NCBI RefSeq assembly: GCF_003443735.1
Contig: NZ_CP031969.1
Span: forward strand, 7,936,001-8,000,000
Source of the DNA: Streptomyces sp. CC0208
GTDB taxonomy: Bacteria; Actinomycetota; Actinomycetes; Streptomycetales; Streptomycetaceae
Length of the DNA stretch: 64,000 nucleotides
Direction of reading: 5' to 3'
Shown: positions 17,716 through 24,883 of the stretch, piece by piece
Layout: each line of letters begins with the position of its first letter
Position numbering within the stretch: the stretch's first letter is position 1
Notes under the pieces: generated by a model
What the model was told of the DNA's origin: nothing
The model's database searches: none
What the model saw: the letters and a program-made list of their open reading frames with translations, nothing else
Program-made: the position numbers and the translations under genes

Positions 17716-19218
17716 GTGATCCTGTTGCAAGAGTCCCGAACCCGTCACAGACGTCTGGGAGTTGCCGCGGCCGCCGCAGGTCTCCTGGCCGCGCTGCTGA
17801 CCGCAGGCCCCGCCGTCGCGACCCCCGACCCCGGGGACGGCCCGACGGCGGGCAAGGGAGTCTCCAAGAGCACCGAGGCCGAGGTGAAGGCGGCGATCGC
17901 CGACGGCGAGATACCCGGGCAGGACGAGATCGTCCACTCCGGCAACATCGAGCACCTCGTCAACATCCCCAAGGACGCCCTGCCCGGCACCAATTCGGAC
18001 CTGGCCTTCCAGGGCCGGTACGCCTTCGCCGGCAACTACGACGGCTTCCGCATCTTCGACATCAGCAACCCGAAGGCGCCGAAGACGATCGCCCAGGTGT
18101 TGTGCCCCGGCTCGCAGAACGACATCTCCGTCTCCGGGAACCTGCTGTTCCTCTCCACCGACTCCTCGCGCAGCGACAGCAGTTGCAGCAGCACCACCCA
18201 GCCCGCGACTGAGAAGTCATCGTGGGAGGGCATGAAGGTCTTCGACATCAGCGACAAGAAGAACCCGAAGTACGTCGCCGCCGTGGAGACCGCCTGCGGC
18301 TCGCACACCCACACGCTGGTGCCCGAGCGCAGGAACGTCTACATCTACGTCTCCTCGTACTCGCCGAACGCCGCCTACCCCGACTGCCAGCCGCCGCACG
18401 ACGGCATCTCCGTCATCAAGGTGCCGCGCAACGCCCCCGAGAAGGCGGCGGTCGTCGGCTTCCCGGTGCTCTTCCCCGGGGAGGGTCCCGACGGCGGCGG
18501 CAACCCCGGTTCGCCCACCAACCCGGGCGTCTCCAAGACCACCGGCTGCCACGACATCACGGTGCTCCCGGACCAGGACCTGGCGGCGGGCGCCTGCATG
18601 GGTGACGGCATCCTGTTCTCCGTCAAGGACCCGGAGAACCCGAAGGTCATCGACCGGGTGCAGGACAACGTGAACTTCGCGTTCTGGCACTCGGCGACCT
18701 TCAACCAGAAGGCGAACAAGGTCGTCTTCACCGACGAGCTGGGCGGCGGCGGTGCGGCCACCTGCAACGCGCAGATCGGTCCGAACCGAGGCGCCGACGG
18801 CATCTACGACATCGTCGGCAAGGGCGACAAGCGCAAGCTGGTCTTCCGCAGCTACTTCAAGATCCCCCGCTACCAGGCCGACACCGAGAACTGCGTCGCC
18901 CACAACGGCTCGCTGATCCCGGTCAAGGGCAAGGACCTCATGGTCCAGGCGTGGTACCAGGGAGGCGTGTCCGTCTGGGACTTCACCGACTCGTCGAAGC
19001 CCCGGGAGATCGGCTACTTCGAGCGCGGTCCGCTCAACACGAGCACCATGCAGACCGGCGGGGCCTGGTCGGCGTACTACTACAACGGCTACATCTACTC
19101 CAACGACATCGTCAAAGGCTTCGACGTCCTGAAGCTCAGCGACAAGCGGACGGATCCGGCCAGGAAGGTGCGGCTCGGCGAGCTCAACGTCCAGACCCAG
19201 CCGGACTACTTCGACTGA
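17716..19218 (+). CDS. Secreted LVIVD-repeat protein
   Basis: 500 residues from GTG 17716, chosen because GGGAGG lies 6 bases upstream. A signal peptide spans about residues 1-37, ending in VATP. The rest has LVIVD-type propeller repeats, for example GNYDGFRIFDISNPKAPK near residue 110, MKVFDISDKKNPKYV near 170 and GGVSVWDFTDSSKPREIGYF near 415. Such repeats form extracellular beta-propellers of unknown catalysis; conserved histidines (THTLV, GCHDIT, FWHSATF, CVAHNGS) could bind metal. It is divergent from the DUF305 lipoprotein and overlaps the convergent TetR gene by 13 bases. Confidence 0.9.
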   Translation: MILLQESRTRHRRLGVAAAAAGLLAALLTAGPAVATPDPGDGPTAGKGVSKSTEAEVKAAIADGEIPGQDEIVHSGNIEHLVNIPKDALPGTNSDLAFQGRYAFAGNYDGFRIFDISNPKAPKTIAQVLCPGSQNDISVSGNLLFLSTDSSRSDSSCSSTTQPATEKSSWEGMKVFDISDKKNPKYVAAVETACGSHTHTLVPERRNVYIYVSSYSPNAAYPDCQPPHDGISVIKVPRNAPEKAAVVGFPVLFPGEGPDGGGNPGSPTNPGVSKTTGCHDITVLPDQDLAAGACMGDGILFSVKDPENPKVIDRVQDNVNFAFWHSATFNQKANKVVFTDELGGGGAATCNAQIGPNRGADGIYDIVGKGDKRKLVFRSYFKIPRYQADTENCVAHNGSLIPVKGKDLMVQAWYQGGVSVWDFTDSSKPREIGYFERGPLNTSTMQTGGAWSAYYYNGYIYSNDIVKGFDVLKLSDKRTDPARKVRLGELNVQTQPDYFD

Positions 19219-19880
19219 TCCCCGGCCTGCCGGCCCGTCTCGAAGAAACGCGACAGATCTTTGTCGCACGTCCCGTCGGGTGCTTCGGCGCCCGGCGGGA
19301 CGCCCTGCTCCCAGTCGAGCCGGTAGCGGGTGAACAGCTCGGCGCGCAGGGTCGCGATCGGCAGGGGGACGTTCGGCAGGACCATCGCGTAGACCGCTCC
19401 CATGAGCTGGGAGCGCAGCATCGGGTAGTCCGTCCCGACCGTCTGCGAACCGTGCCGTTCCATCGTGTCCCGCAGCAGTTCCGCCAGGCGCTGCTGCTCC
19501 GGGCACTGTACGAAGCCCTCGGTGTCCAGCAGTCCCGCCATGTGCTGGCGCATCAGCACCGTCCGGTCCCGGGCCAGGCCCAGGACCGCGTCGATGGCGC
19601 GGGCCATCCGCTCCCGGCCGTCCTCGGTGTGCGGCTCGCGCTCCAGCGCCTCCTCCAGCGTGCGGTGCATCAGCCGGTGCACTGCGGACTGCACGAGCTG
19701 GCGCTTGCCGGGGAAGTAGTACGACACCAGACCGCGCGCCGAACCCGCCCGGTCCGCGATGTCGCCGAGGGTCGTGGCCTCGTAACCCCGCTCGGAGACC
19801 AGTTCGAGTGCCGCCTGCAGGAGCCGCTCCCGGGAACGGCGGCGCAACTCTTCGTTGACCGAGGCGCTGCGCGGGGACAT
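19206..19880 (-). CDS. TetR family transcriptional regulator
   Basis: 224 residues. The N-terminal DNA-binding domain reads RERLLQAALELVSERGYEAT then LGDIADRAGSARGLVSYYF, the TetR helix-turn-helix at about residues 18-60. The C-terminal ligand domain has no recognisable relatives by eye. AGGAG precedes ATG 19880, and a dyad lies 20 bases upstream, implying autoregulation. The target may be the downstream-facing neighbour genes, but both neighbours are on separate transcription units, so the regulon is open. Its last bases overlap the LVIVD gene end. Confidence 0.93.
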   Translation of the reverse strand: MSPRSASVNEELRRRSRERLLQAALELVSERGYEATTLGDIADRAGSARGLVSYYFPGKRQLVQSAVHRLMHRTLEEALEREPHTEDGRERMARAIDAVLGLARDRTVLMRQHMAGLLDTEGFVQCPEQQRLAELLRDTMERHGSQTVGTDYPMLRSQLMGAVYAMVLPNVPLPIATLRAELFTRYRLDWEQGVPPGAEAPDGTCDKDLSRFFETGRQAGDQSK

Positions 19881-19900
19881 GCCGTAACTCCTGTGTTGAC

Positions 19901-19913
19901 TGGCTATCAGCCA
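19901..19913. promoter_or_regulatory. Dyad upstream of the TetR gene
   Basis: TGGCTATCAGCCA has perfect 5-base arms around ATC, flanked by GTTG and CAAC. A TATAGT -10-like element on the minus strand lies beside it. It is a likely autoregulatory operator of the TetR protein. Confidence 0.5.
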
Positions 19914-20117
19914 ACTATACTCAGTGCGTCCGGACCGGCCCGAAAATGGCCTGGTCGGGGCTGCTGCCTGCTCTGGGCGACGCGGGGGATCGTCCAGGGT
20001 GGGCGAGCATGCGCCCCAATGGTGTCCTCAGGCGACCTTCTGGCGGGGCGACCACCCCGTTTTCAGACAGTTTTCCGGTGCCGATTCCGAGCGGGCGTCC
20101 CGACGGAAATCCCGGGC

Positions 20118-20810
20118 TCAGTCCACCAGGTCGAGGACGGGCCGCAGTGCGTCGGGCCGCTGCGCCGCCGGCAGATGATCCACGAAGTGCACCGCGCAGC
20201 CCAGGGCCGCCGCACCGCCGTCCGCCCGCCTGTCGTCGCCGACCATCAGAACGTCCCGGGGCTCGGCACCGAGCGCCGTGCAGGCGGTCTTGAACAGCCG
20301 GGGGTCGGGCTTCTGGACGCCGTGCTCGTACGACAGCACATACGCGTCGACGTACGGGTCGAGCCCGTGCGCGCGGAACACCGGGCGCAGGTCCCAGCCG
20401 ATGTTGCTGACGACGCCCACCTTCGTCCCGCGCGCGCGGAGTGCGCGCAGCACCTCGGCGGCATCGGGATACGGCTGCCAGGCGGAGGGGAGCATGTGCC
20501 GGTCGTAGAGCGCGTCGTGCAGGGCGGGATCCGGCAGCGCGACGAGCCGCGAGAGCCCGGTGTACGCGGCCCGGTGCAACTCGGCGCTCTCGTCCCGGAC
20601 GTCCCACACGGCGGCGAGCTCGTCCGGCATCGGCACCCGGGGCGCCACCCCACCGGGCAAGGCCCCCACGTGCTCCAGCTCCCGCGCGATCCGGGTCGAC
20701 TCGGCCTCGGCGAGAGGGAGTCCGGCCTCGTCGAGGACGGCCCTCAGCCAGGAGGCGGTGGACTCGATCCGGAAGAGGGTTCCCGAGAAGTCGAACAGAA
20801 CGGCAGCCAT
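20118..20810 (-). CDS. HAD superfamily hydrolase
   Basis: 230 residues. Motif I is DFSGTLF at residues 7-13, motif II lies in VGVVSNIGWDL near 130, the motif III lysine is in GVQKPDPRLF near 165, and motif IV is VLMVGDDRRAD near 190; a cap domain occupies about 20-110. Motif I normally reads DxD; here the second aspartate, the general acid/base of HAD phosphatases, is Ser9. The nucleophile Asp7 is kept. The substrate is unknown and a non-phosphatase reaction is possible. It is a single gene between the TetR and PAP2 genes. Confidence 0.88.
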   Translation of the reverse strand: MAAVLFDFSGTLFRIESTASWLRAVLDEAGLPLAEAESTRIARELEHVGALPGGVAPRVPMPDELAAVWDVRDESAELHRAAYTGLSRLVALPDPALHDALYDRHMLPSAWQPYPDAAEVLRALRARGTKVGVVSNIGWDLRPVFRAHGLDPYVDAYVLSYEHGVQKPDPRLFKTACTALGAEPRDVLMVGDDRRADGGAAALGCAVHFVDHLPAAQRPDALRPVLDLVD

Positions 20811-21005
20811 ACGATGATCTTACGGGCCCGGCGTTCCATGTCCGGGGGAGTGCGTTCCCGCGGAACAGGCAGAGGAAATCCTGCTCGCGCACCGGGCAGC
20901 AGCCCGCGTACGCCATGTGCTGGTCTCGGCTGCCCCGCGCCCGGACCGCCAGGTGTGGAGGTCGGCGGCGGAACGGATGGCCCGGCTCAGGGCTCGGGCC
21001 GTCGT

Positions 21006-21677
21006 TCACGGCCGGTACCGCTGGTGGACCGTCACCGCCAGCGTCACCAGCATCGCGCCCAGCAACCAGCCGCCGAGCACGTCGGAGGGCCAGTGGACGC
21101 CGAGCCAGATACGGGTGAGGCCGACGCCCACGACGGAGATCACGGCGACGGTCAGGGCCGTGAGCCACAGGGTGCGGCCGACGCCGTAGTGGTGCAGGAG
21201 CCACAGGAGGAGGCCGCACACGACCGTGGCCGTCAGCGCGTGGCCCGACGGGTAGGCCGCGAAGTGCGCGGTGTCGACGGGGTCGGGCCAGACGGGGCGT
21301 TCGCGGCCCACCGCGGCCTTCAGGGTCTGCTGGACCAGTGTGCCCAGCGCACATGTGGCCACCAGCCACACGGCGGCCCAGCGGTCGTTGCGGCGCAACA
21401 CCAGCCAGATCGCCGCGACCGCCGCCAGGAGGCGCATCGCCCATGGGTCCCAGACCCAGTCCGTGAGGATGCGGAAGACGTGCGTGAGCCCCGGTTCGTC
21501 GACCGCCCAGCGGTGGGTCGTGTCGGCGATGTCGCCGTCCACGCTGAGCAGCGGGTGCCACTCGACCACGACCAGGGCGAGCAGCAGCACCGAGCACAGT
21601 GCGAGGACACCGGTCGCGCGGGCGGCGGTCCGGTGCTCCGGCGGACGGGGCGGGGAGTCGACGGACGGGGTGTGCAT
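21006..21677 (-). CDS. PAP2-family membrane phosphatase
   Basis: 223 residues with about six membrane helices. The three-part phosphatase signature is present: KAAVGRERP near residue 120, PSGHALTATV near 143 and TRIWLGVHWPSDVLGG near 188, with catalytic histidines in PSGH and GVHWPSD. Family members dephosphorylate lipid phosphates such as phosphatidate or undecaprenyl pyrophosphate at the outer membrane face. The exact lipid is not decidable. It is a single gene with no obvious operon partner. Confidence 0.92.
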   Translation of the reverse strand: MHTPSVDSPPRPPEHRTAARATGVLALCSVLLLALVVVEWHPLLSVDGDIADTTHRWAVDEPGLTHVFRILTDWVWDPWAMRLLAAVAAIWLVLRRNDRWAAVWLVATCALGTLVQQTLKAAVGRERPVWPDPVDTAHFAAYPSGHALTATVVCGLLLWLLHHYGVGRTLWLTALTVAVISVVGVGLTRIWLGVHWPSDVLGGWLLGAMLVTLAVTVHQRYRP

Positions 21678-21907
21678 GCTGCGATCCTCGTCGACCGGTG
21701 CGGTGGGAGGCGAATTCCGGAGCGGGTGGGCCGGACCGGCCGTCGTCCGGGGCCGCGGTCATGGCCGGCTGTCCGCCATGGGGGGCATGGTCATTGCCGG
21801 GTTCCCTGTTGTCCGCGAGTCCATGCCCCCGGCCGTCCGGCGCCGCCGCGGTCGTCAACAGGCGGTGAACTCCTCTTCCCGCGTGTGCGACTCCGGCGGC
21901 CGAACCG

Positions 21908-22438
21908 TCAGAGCGTCAGCAGCATGGCCACCATCGCGATGCCCATCGACAGCCGGCACGCGCGAGCGAGTTCGGGCCGGTCGCCCCAGCCGACGGTGCC
22001 GCCGCCCGCGGTCACCGGTATCAGGCGGACGCCGGACAGCAGGACGTATCCCGCGAAGTAGAGGAGCAGCGTGCCCGTCACGACGGGGACTCCCGCACCG
22101 CCGTGGTGTCCGGGGGAGGCCGCCATCACCACCGCCATGTAGACCATGGCCCCCGCCCCCACCAGGTGATGCAGATGATGGGTGCTGGCGCGCGCCGCCC
22201 ACAGTGCGCGCAGCGCGGCCCCGCCGAACACCGCCGTATAGAGCGGCCAGGCCCACGACGGGGGCGTGAACACGGCGGCCGGTACGGCCATCGCGGCCAT
22301 CCCGAAGCCCATCAGCGCCTCACCGCCCGCGGCCCGGCGCTGCTCCTCCACGCTGCTGCGCATCCGCAGCAGGCAGTACGCCCCGGTCGCCGCGCAGAGC
22401 GCCACCAGCAGCCAGCCGGACGAAGCCGGTCCGTGCAC
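21908..22438 (-). CDS. DUF5134 family membrane protein
   Basis: 176 residues from GTG 22438, which has GGGGGAGG 5 bases upstream; earlier in-frame starts are rejected. Five or six membrane helices are visible, with a histidine-rich stretch ASTHHLHHLVGAGAMVYM near residue 92 and SPGHHGGAGVP near 112. This matches the actinobacterial DUF5134 family of unknown function. The histidines clustered near a membrane face suggest metal binding, which is inference. It is divergent from the FUSC-MarR operon. Confidence 0.8.
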   Translation of the reverse strand: MHGPASSGWLLVALCAATGAYCLLRMRSSVEEQRRAAGGEALMGFGMAAMAVPAAVFTPPSWAWPLYTAVFGGAALRALWAARASTHHLHHLVGAGAMVYMAVVMAASPGHHGGAGVPVVTGTLLLYFAGYVLLSGVRLIPVTAGGGTVGWGDRPELARACRLSMGIAMVAMLLTL

Positions 22439-22565
22439 GCCAACCTCCCCCGCTCGACGGTCGGTCAAGGGATGCCCGGGCCATGCGGCGCGCAATCGAG
22501 CGCAAGGGTGTACGCGGGGAGCGTGCGGCGGAGCACGGCAGGTCAGGGTGATGACCGTCATGTCG

Positions 22566-22589
22566 TTTACAGGTAAAACACCTGCTAAA
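22566..22589. promoter_or_regulatory. MarR-like operator before the FUSC-MarR operon
   Basis: TTTACAGGT (22566-22574) and ACCTGCTAAA (22580-22589) form an inverted repeat broken by a single inserted C, around a 5-base AT-rich centre. It ends 10 bases before the FUSC start and overlaps the likely promoter. It is the probable binding site of the MarR protein encoded downstream. Confidence 0.6.
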
Positions 22590-22599
22590 GTAGTGCCTC

Positions 22600-24213
22600 A
22601 TGAGCAGTGCGACCCCCCACCCCGACACTCCGCGCGTACGCCGTCTTCCCTTGGCCGGCGTGCTGCGCCTCGGCAGGCCTTCCGACATCTGGTTCAAGCC
22701 CGCCCTGAGCGTGGTGGTCGCGGTCGCCCCGCCCAACCTGACCCTGTTGGCCCTCGGCCGCCTCGACCTGGCGATGTACACCATGGCCGGATCCCTGTGC
22801 GCGCTCTACGCCCACAACCGGCCCTACGCCGCCCGGGCCCGCGCTCTGGCCTGGGTGGTGCTCGGCATGGTCGCCGGCCTGGCTGCGGGCCTGGTCGCCG
22901 CCTCGCTCACCGGCAGCGCGGTCGTGCTGGTCACCGTCGGCGCGCTGGTGGCCGCCGTACAGAAGACGCTCTGCGACGCGACCCGGATCGGCCCGCCGGG
23001 ACATGTGGTCCTCACCTTCATCAGCTCCGCCTCCCTCTTCGCCCCGCAGACCCTCGTCCAGGTCCCCGGCCACCTCGCCCTGGCCCTCGCGACGGGCGCC
23101 TGGGCCTGGCTGGTGGGGATGGCGCCCGGCCTGTTCCGGCCGCACGGTCCGGAGCGACGGGCCACCGCGCGCGCCCTGGACGCGGCCGCCGCGTACGCCG
23201 AGCACCCGCGCCCCCAGGCGAGCGGAACCGCCCATGCCGCCGTGCAGGCCGCCTGGCAGACCCTCCTGTCGGCCGGAACCCGCTCCGAAACCCGGCGCGC
23301 CCTCGGACGCCTCGTCGTCCGTGCCGAGGTCGCCCTCGCCGCCCCGGCCGACGCGGACCCGGACCGCCTCCGCGCCTGGGCCCGCGAGCTGCGCGGCACC
23401 GCACCGGTCCCGCAGGCGCCGGACGACGACGAACTCCTCGGCGTGGAGATCGAGCTCGCCGCCCCCGCCCACCCGGTGTGGCGCATGCTCGCCCCGATCG
23501 CCGTACGCACCGCCCTGGGCTGCGCCCTCGCCGGCTACGCCGCCCTCGCGCTCGGCGTCGGCCGCCCCTACTGGGCCCTGGTCACCGCGGCCTCCCTCTA
23601 CCAGGCCAACGTCACCCTCACCTGGAGCCGGGGCGTCCAGCGGGTCGTCGGCAACCTTGTCGGGGTGCTGGTGTTCGCCACTGTCGTCCCGCTCGCCCAT
23701 CTCGGGCCCGCCGCGCTCGTCCTGTGCTGCCTCGCCTTCAACTTCGGCGCCGAGGCGCTCATCGCCCGCAACTACTGGCTCGGCAGCGTCTGCGTGACCC
23801 CGATGGCGCTGCTCATCACCGAGTTCGCCGGACACCAGGAGCCCGGCCGGCTGATCACCGAGCGGGTCATGGACACCCTCGTCGGAGCGCTGGTCGGATT
23901 CGTCGCCGCCGTGGCCGTCACCAACCGGCGCGCGGGCGACCGTGTCGAGCAGTCGCTGGCCGCGGTGGAACGCGCCCGCGCACACACCGCCCGACTCCTG
24001 GCCGGGCCGCATCCCGCGCCCGGCGCCCTGGCCTCCGCCCGCCGCGCCCTCGCCACCGCCCTGGTCGATCTGCGCGCCACTCTCGAGGCCGCGTCCGGCG
24101 AATGGTGGCAGCGTGCCCTGCCCCAGGAGAGGGTCGTGCGCGCCGAGCAGGCCGGACACCGTACGCTCGCCGCGACGATCCGGCAGCGCAGAACGGAGGG
24201 CGTACGTCCATGA
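22600..24213 (+). CDS. FUSC family membrane transporter
   Basis: 537 residues. Two sets of hydrophobic helices (about 40-185 and 300-440) flank a soluble helical part, the duplicated layout of fusaric acid resistance/aromatic acid exporter proteins (FUSC). RPYWALVTAASLYQANVTLTWSR near residue 322 is the conserved loop of the second half. The C-terminal 90 residues are a cytoplasmic helical domain. The family exports aromatic acids or related toxic compounds. The stop overlaps the start of a MarR gene by 4 bases (ATGA), so export and regulation are translationally linked. No clear ribosome site precedes the ATG. Confidence 0.9.
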   Translation: MSSATPHPDTPRVRRLPLAGVLRLGRPSDIWFKPALSVVVAVAPPNLTLLALGRLDLAMYTMAGSLCALYAHNRPYAARARALAWVVLGMVAGLAAGLVAASLTGSAVVLVTVGALVAAVQKTLCDATRIGPPGHVVLTFISSASLFAPQTLVQVPGHLALALATGAWAWLVGMAPGLFRPHGPERRATARALDAAAAYAEHPRPQASGTAHAAVQAAWQTLLSAGTRSETRRALGRLVVRAEVALAAPADADPDRLRAWARELRGTAPVPQAPDDDELLGVEIELAAPAHPVWRMLAPIAVRTALGCALAGYAALALGVGRPYWALVTAASLYQANVTLTWSRGVQRVVGNLVGVLVFATVVPLAHLGPAALVLCCLAFNFGAEALIARNYWLGSVCVTPMALLITEFAGHQEPGRLITERVMDTLVGALVGFVAAVAVTNRRAGDRVEQSLAAVERARAHTARLLAGPHPAPGALASARRALATALVDLRATLEAASGEWWQRALPQERVVRAEQAGHRTLAATIRQRRTEGVRP

Positions 24214-24749
24214 CGGCACCGAACGGACGACCGGCGGACCCGACGAGGCACGACACCGTCGCCGCGGTCGTCCGGCAGTGGCAGACCGTCCACCCCGGTC
24301 TCGACACCGGCCCCATGGAGATCATCGGCCGCGTCAACCGCTGCGCGGCCCTCCTCCAGCAGGCCGAGGACGCCCCCCTGCGCCGGGCCGGGCTCAGCCG
24401 CCCCGAGTTCGACCTGCTCGGCGCGCTGCGCCGCACCGGTCACGAGCTCACCCCCGGCGATCTGGCCCGCGAGACCTTCTCCTCCGGCGCCGCCGTCACC
24501 AAGCGCCTCAAGCAGCTCACCGAACGGGGCTTGGTGGAGCGCCGGGGCGACACCCGCGACCGGCGCGTCGCCCATGTCCGGCTCACCGACGCCGGCCGCG
24601 AGCTGGTCGACGGGATCCTGCCCGAGCAGCTGGAGTACGAGACGGCGGTGCTGTCCGTCCTGACCCCCGAGGCGCGGGACGAACTCGCCGCCCGGCTGGG
24701 AGAGCTGCTCGGCCGACTGGAGGGCATCCTGGGCGTGCTGCGCGCCTGA
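24210..24749 (+). CDS. MarR family transcriptional regulator
   Basis: 179 residues starting at ATG 24210, whose ATGA overlaps the FUSC stop; GGAGGG lies 9 bases upstream. The winged helix reads RPEFDLLGALRRTG, then LARETFSSGAAVTKRLKQL and RRGDTRDRRVAHVRLTDAG, the MarR wing with its DxRxxxV/LTxxG mark near residue 110. MarR proteins commonly sense phenolic compounds and repress exporters. The dyad at 22566-22589 is the obvious operator. The ligand is unknown. Confidence 0.93.
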   Translation: MTAPNGRPADPTRHDTVAAVVRQWQTVHPGLDTGPMEIIGRVNRCAALLQQAEDAPLRRAGLSRPEFDLLGALRRTGHELTPGDLARETFSSGAAVTKRLKQLTERGLVERRGDTRDRRVAHVRLTDAGRELVDGILPEQLEYETAVLSVLTPEARDELAARLGELLGRLEGILGVLRA

Positions 24750-24766
24750 CGCCTGCGACCTGCGGT

Positions 24767-24823
24767 TTCGGAAGTTTCGAAGCCCGCTTCCTGTTGACGC
24801 GGTCCACCCGCGCTTCCTACGTT
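24767..24823 (+). promoter_or_regulatory. Promoter and upstream dyad of the CBM35 hydrolase gene
   Basis: TTGACG (24794-24799) and TACGTT (24818-24823) are 18 bases apart. Upstream, TTCGGAAGTTTCGAA (24767-24781) is a 7-base-arm dyad around a central G with one mismatch, of the GAA-N-TTC style found at LacI-type xylan-utilisation operators in streptomycetes. The regulator is not identified. Confidence 0.5.
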
Positions 24824-24883
24824 CGTCCAGGTCGGTGCGGATCATCGACTGTCGTACGGAATACCGAACGAAGGAATGATGCC

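Noticed and set aside
20811..21005. A minus-strand frame starting MAYAGCCPVREQ in the gap between HAD and PAP2 genes
   Set aside because: It runs into the HAD gene in another frame, without a ribosome site or family match.
22585..24219. A 544-codon minus-strand frame antisense to FUSC
   Set aside because: Shadow of the FUSC gene; no ribosome site and biased composition.
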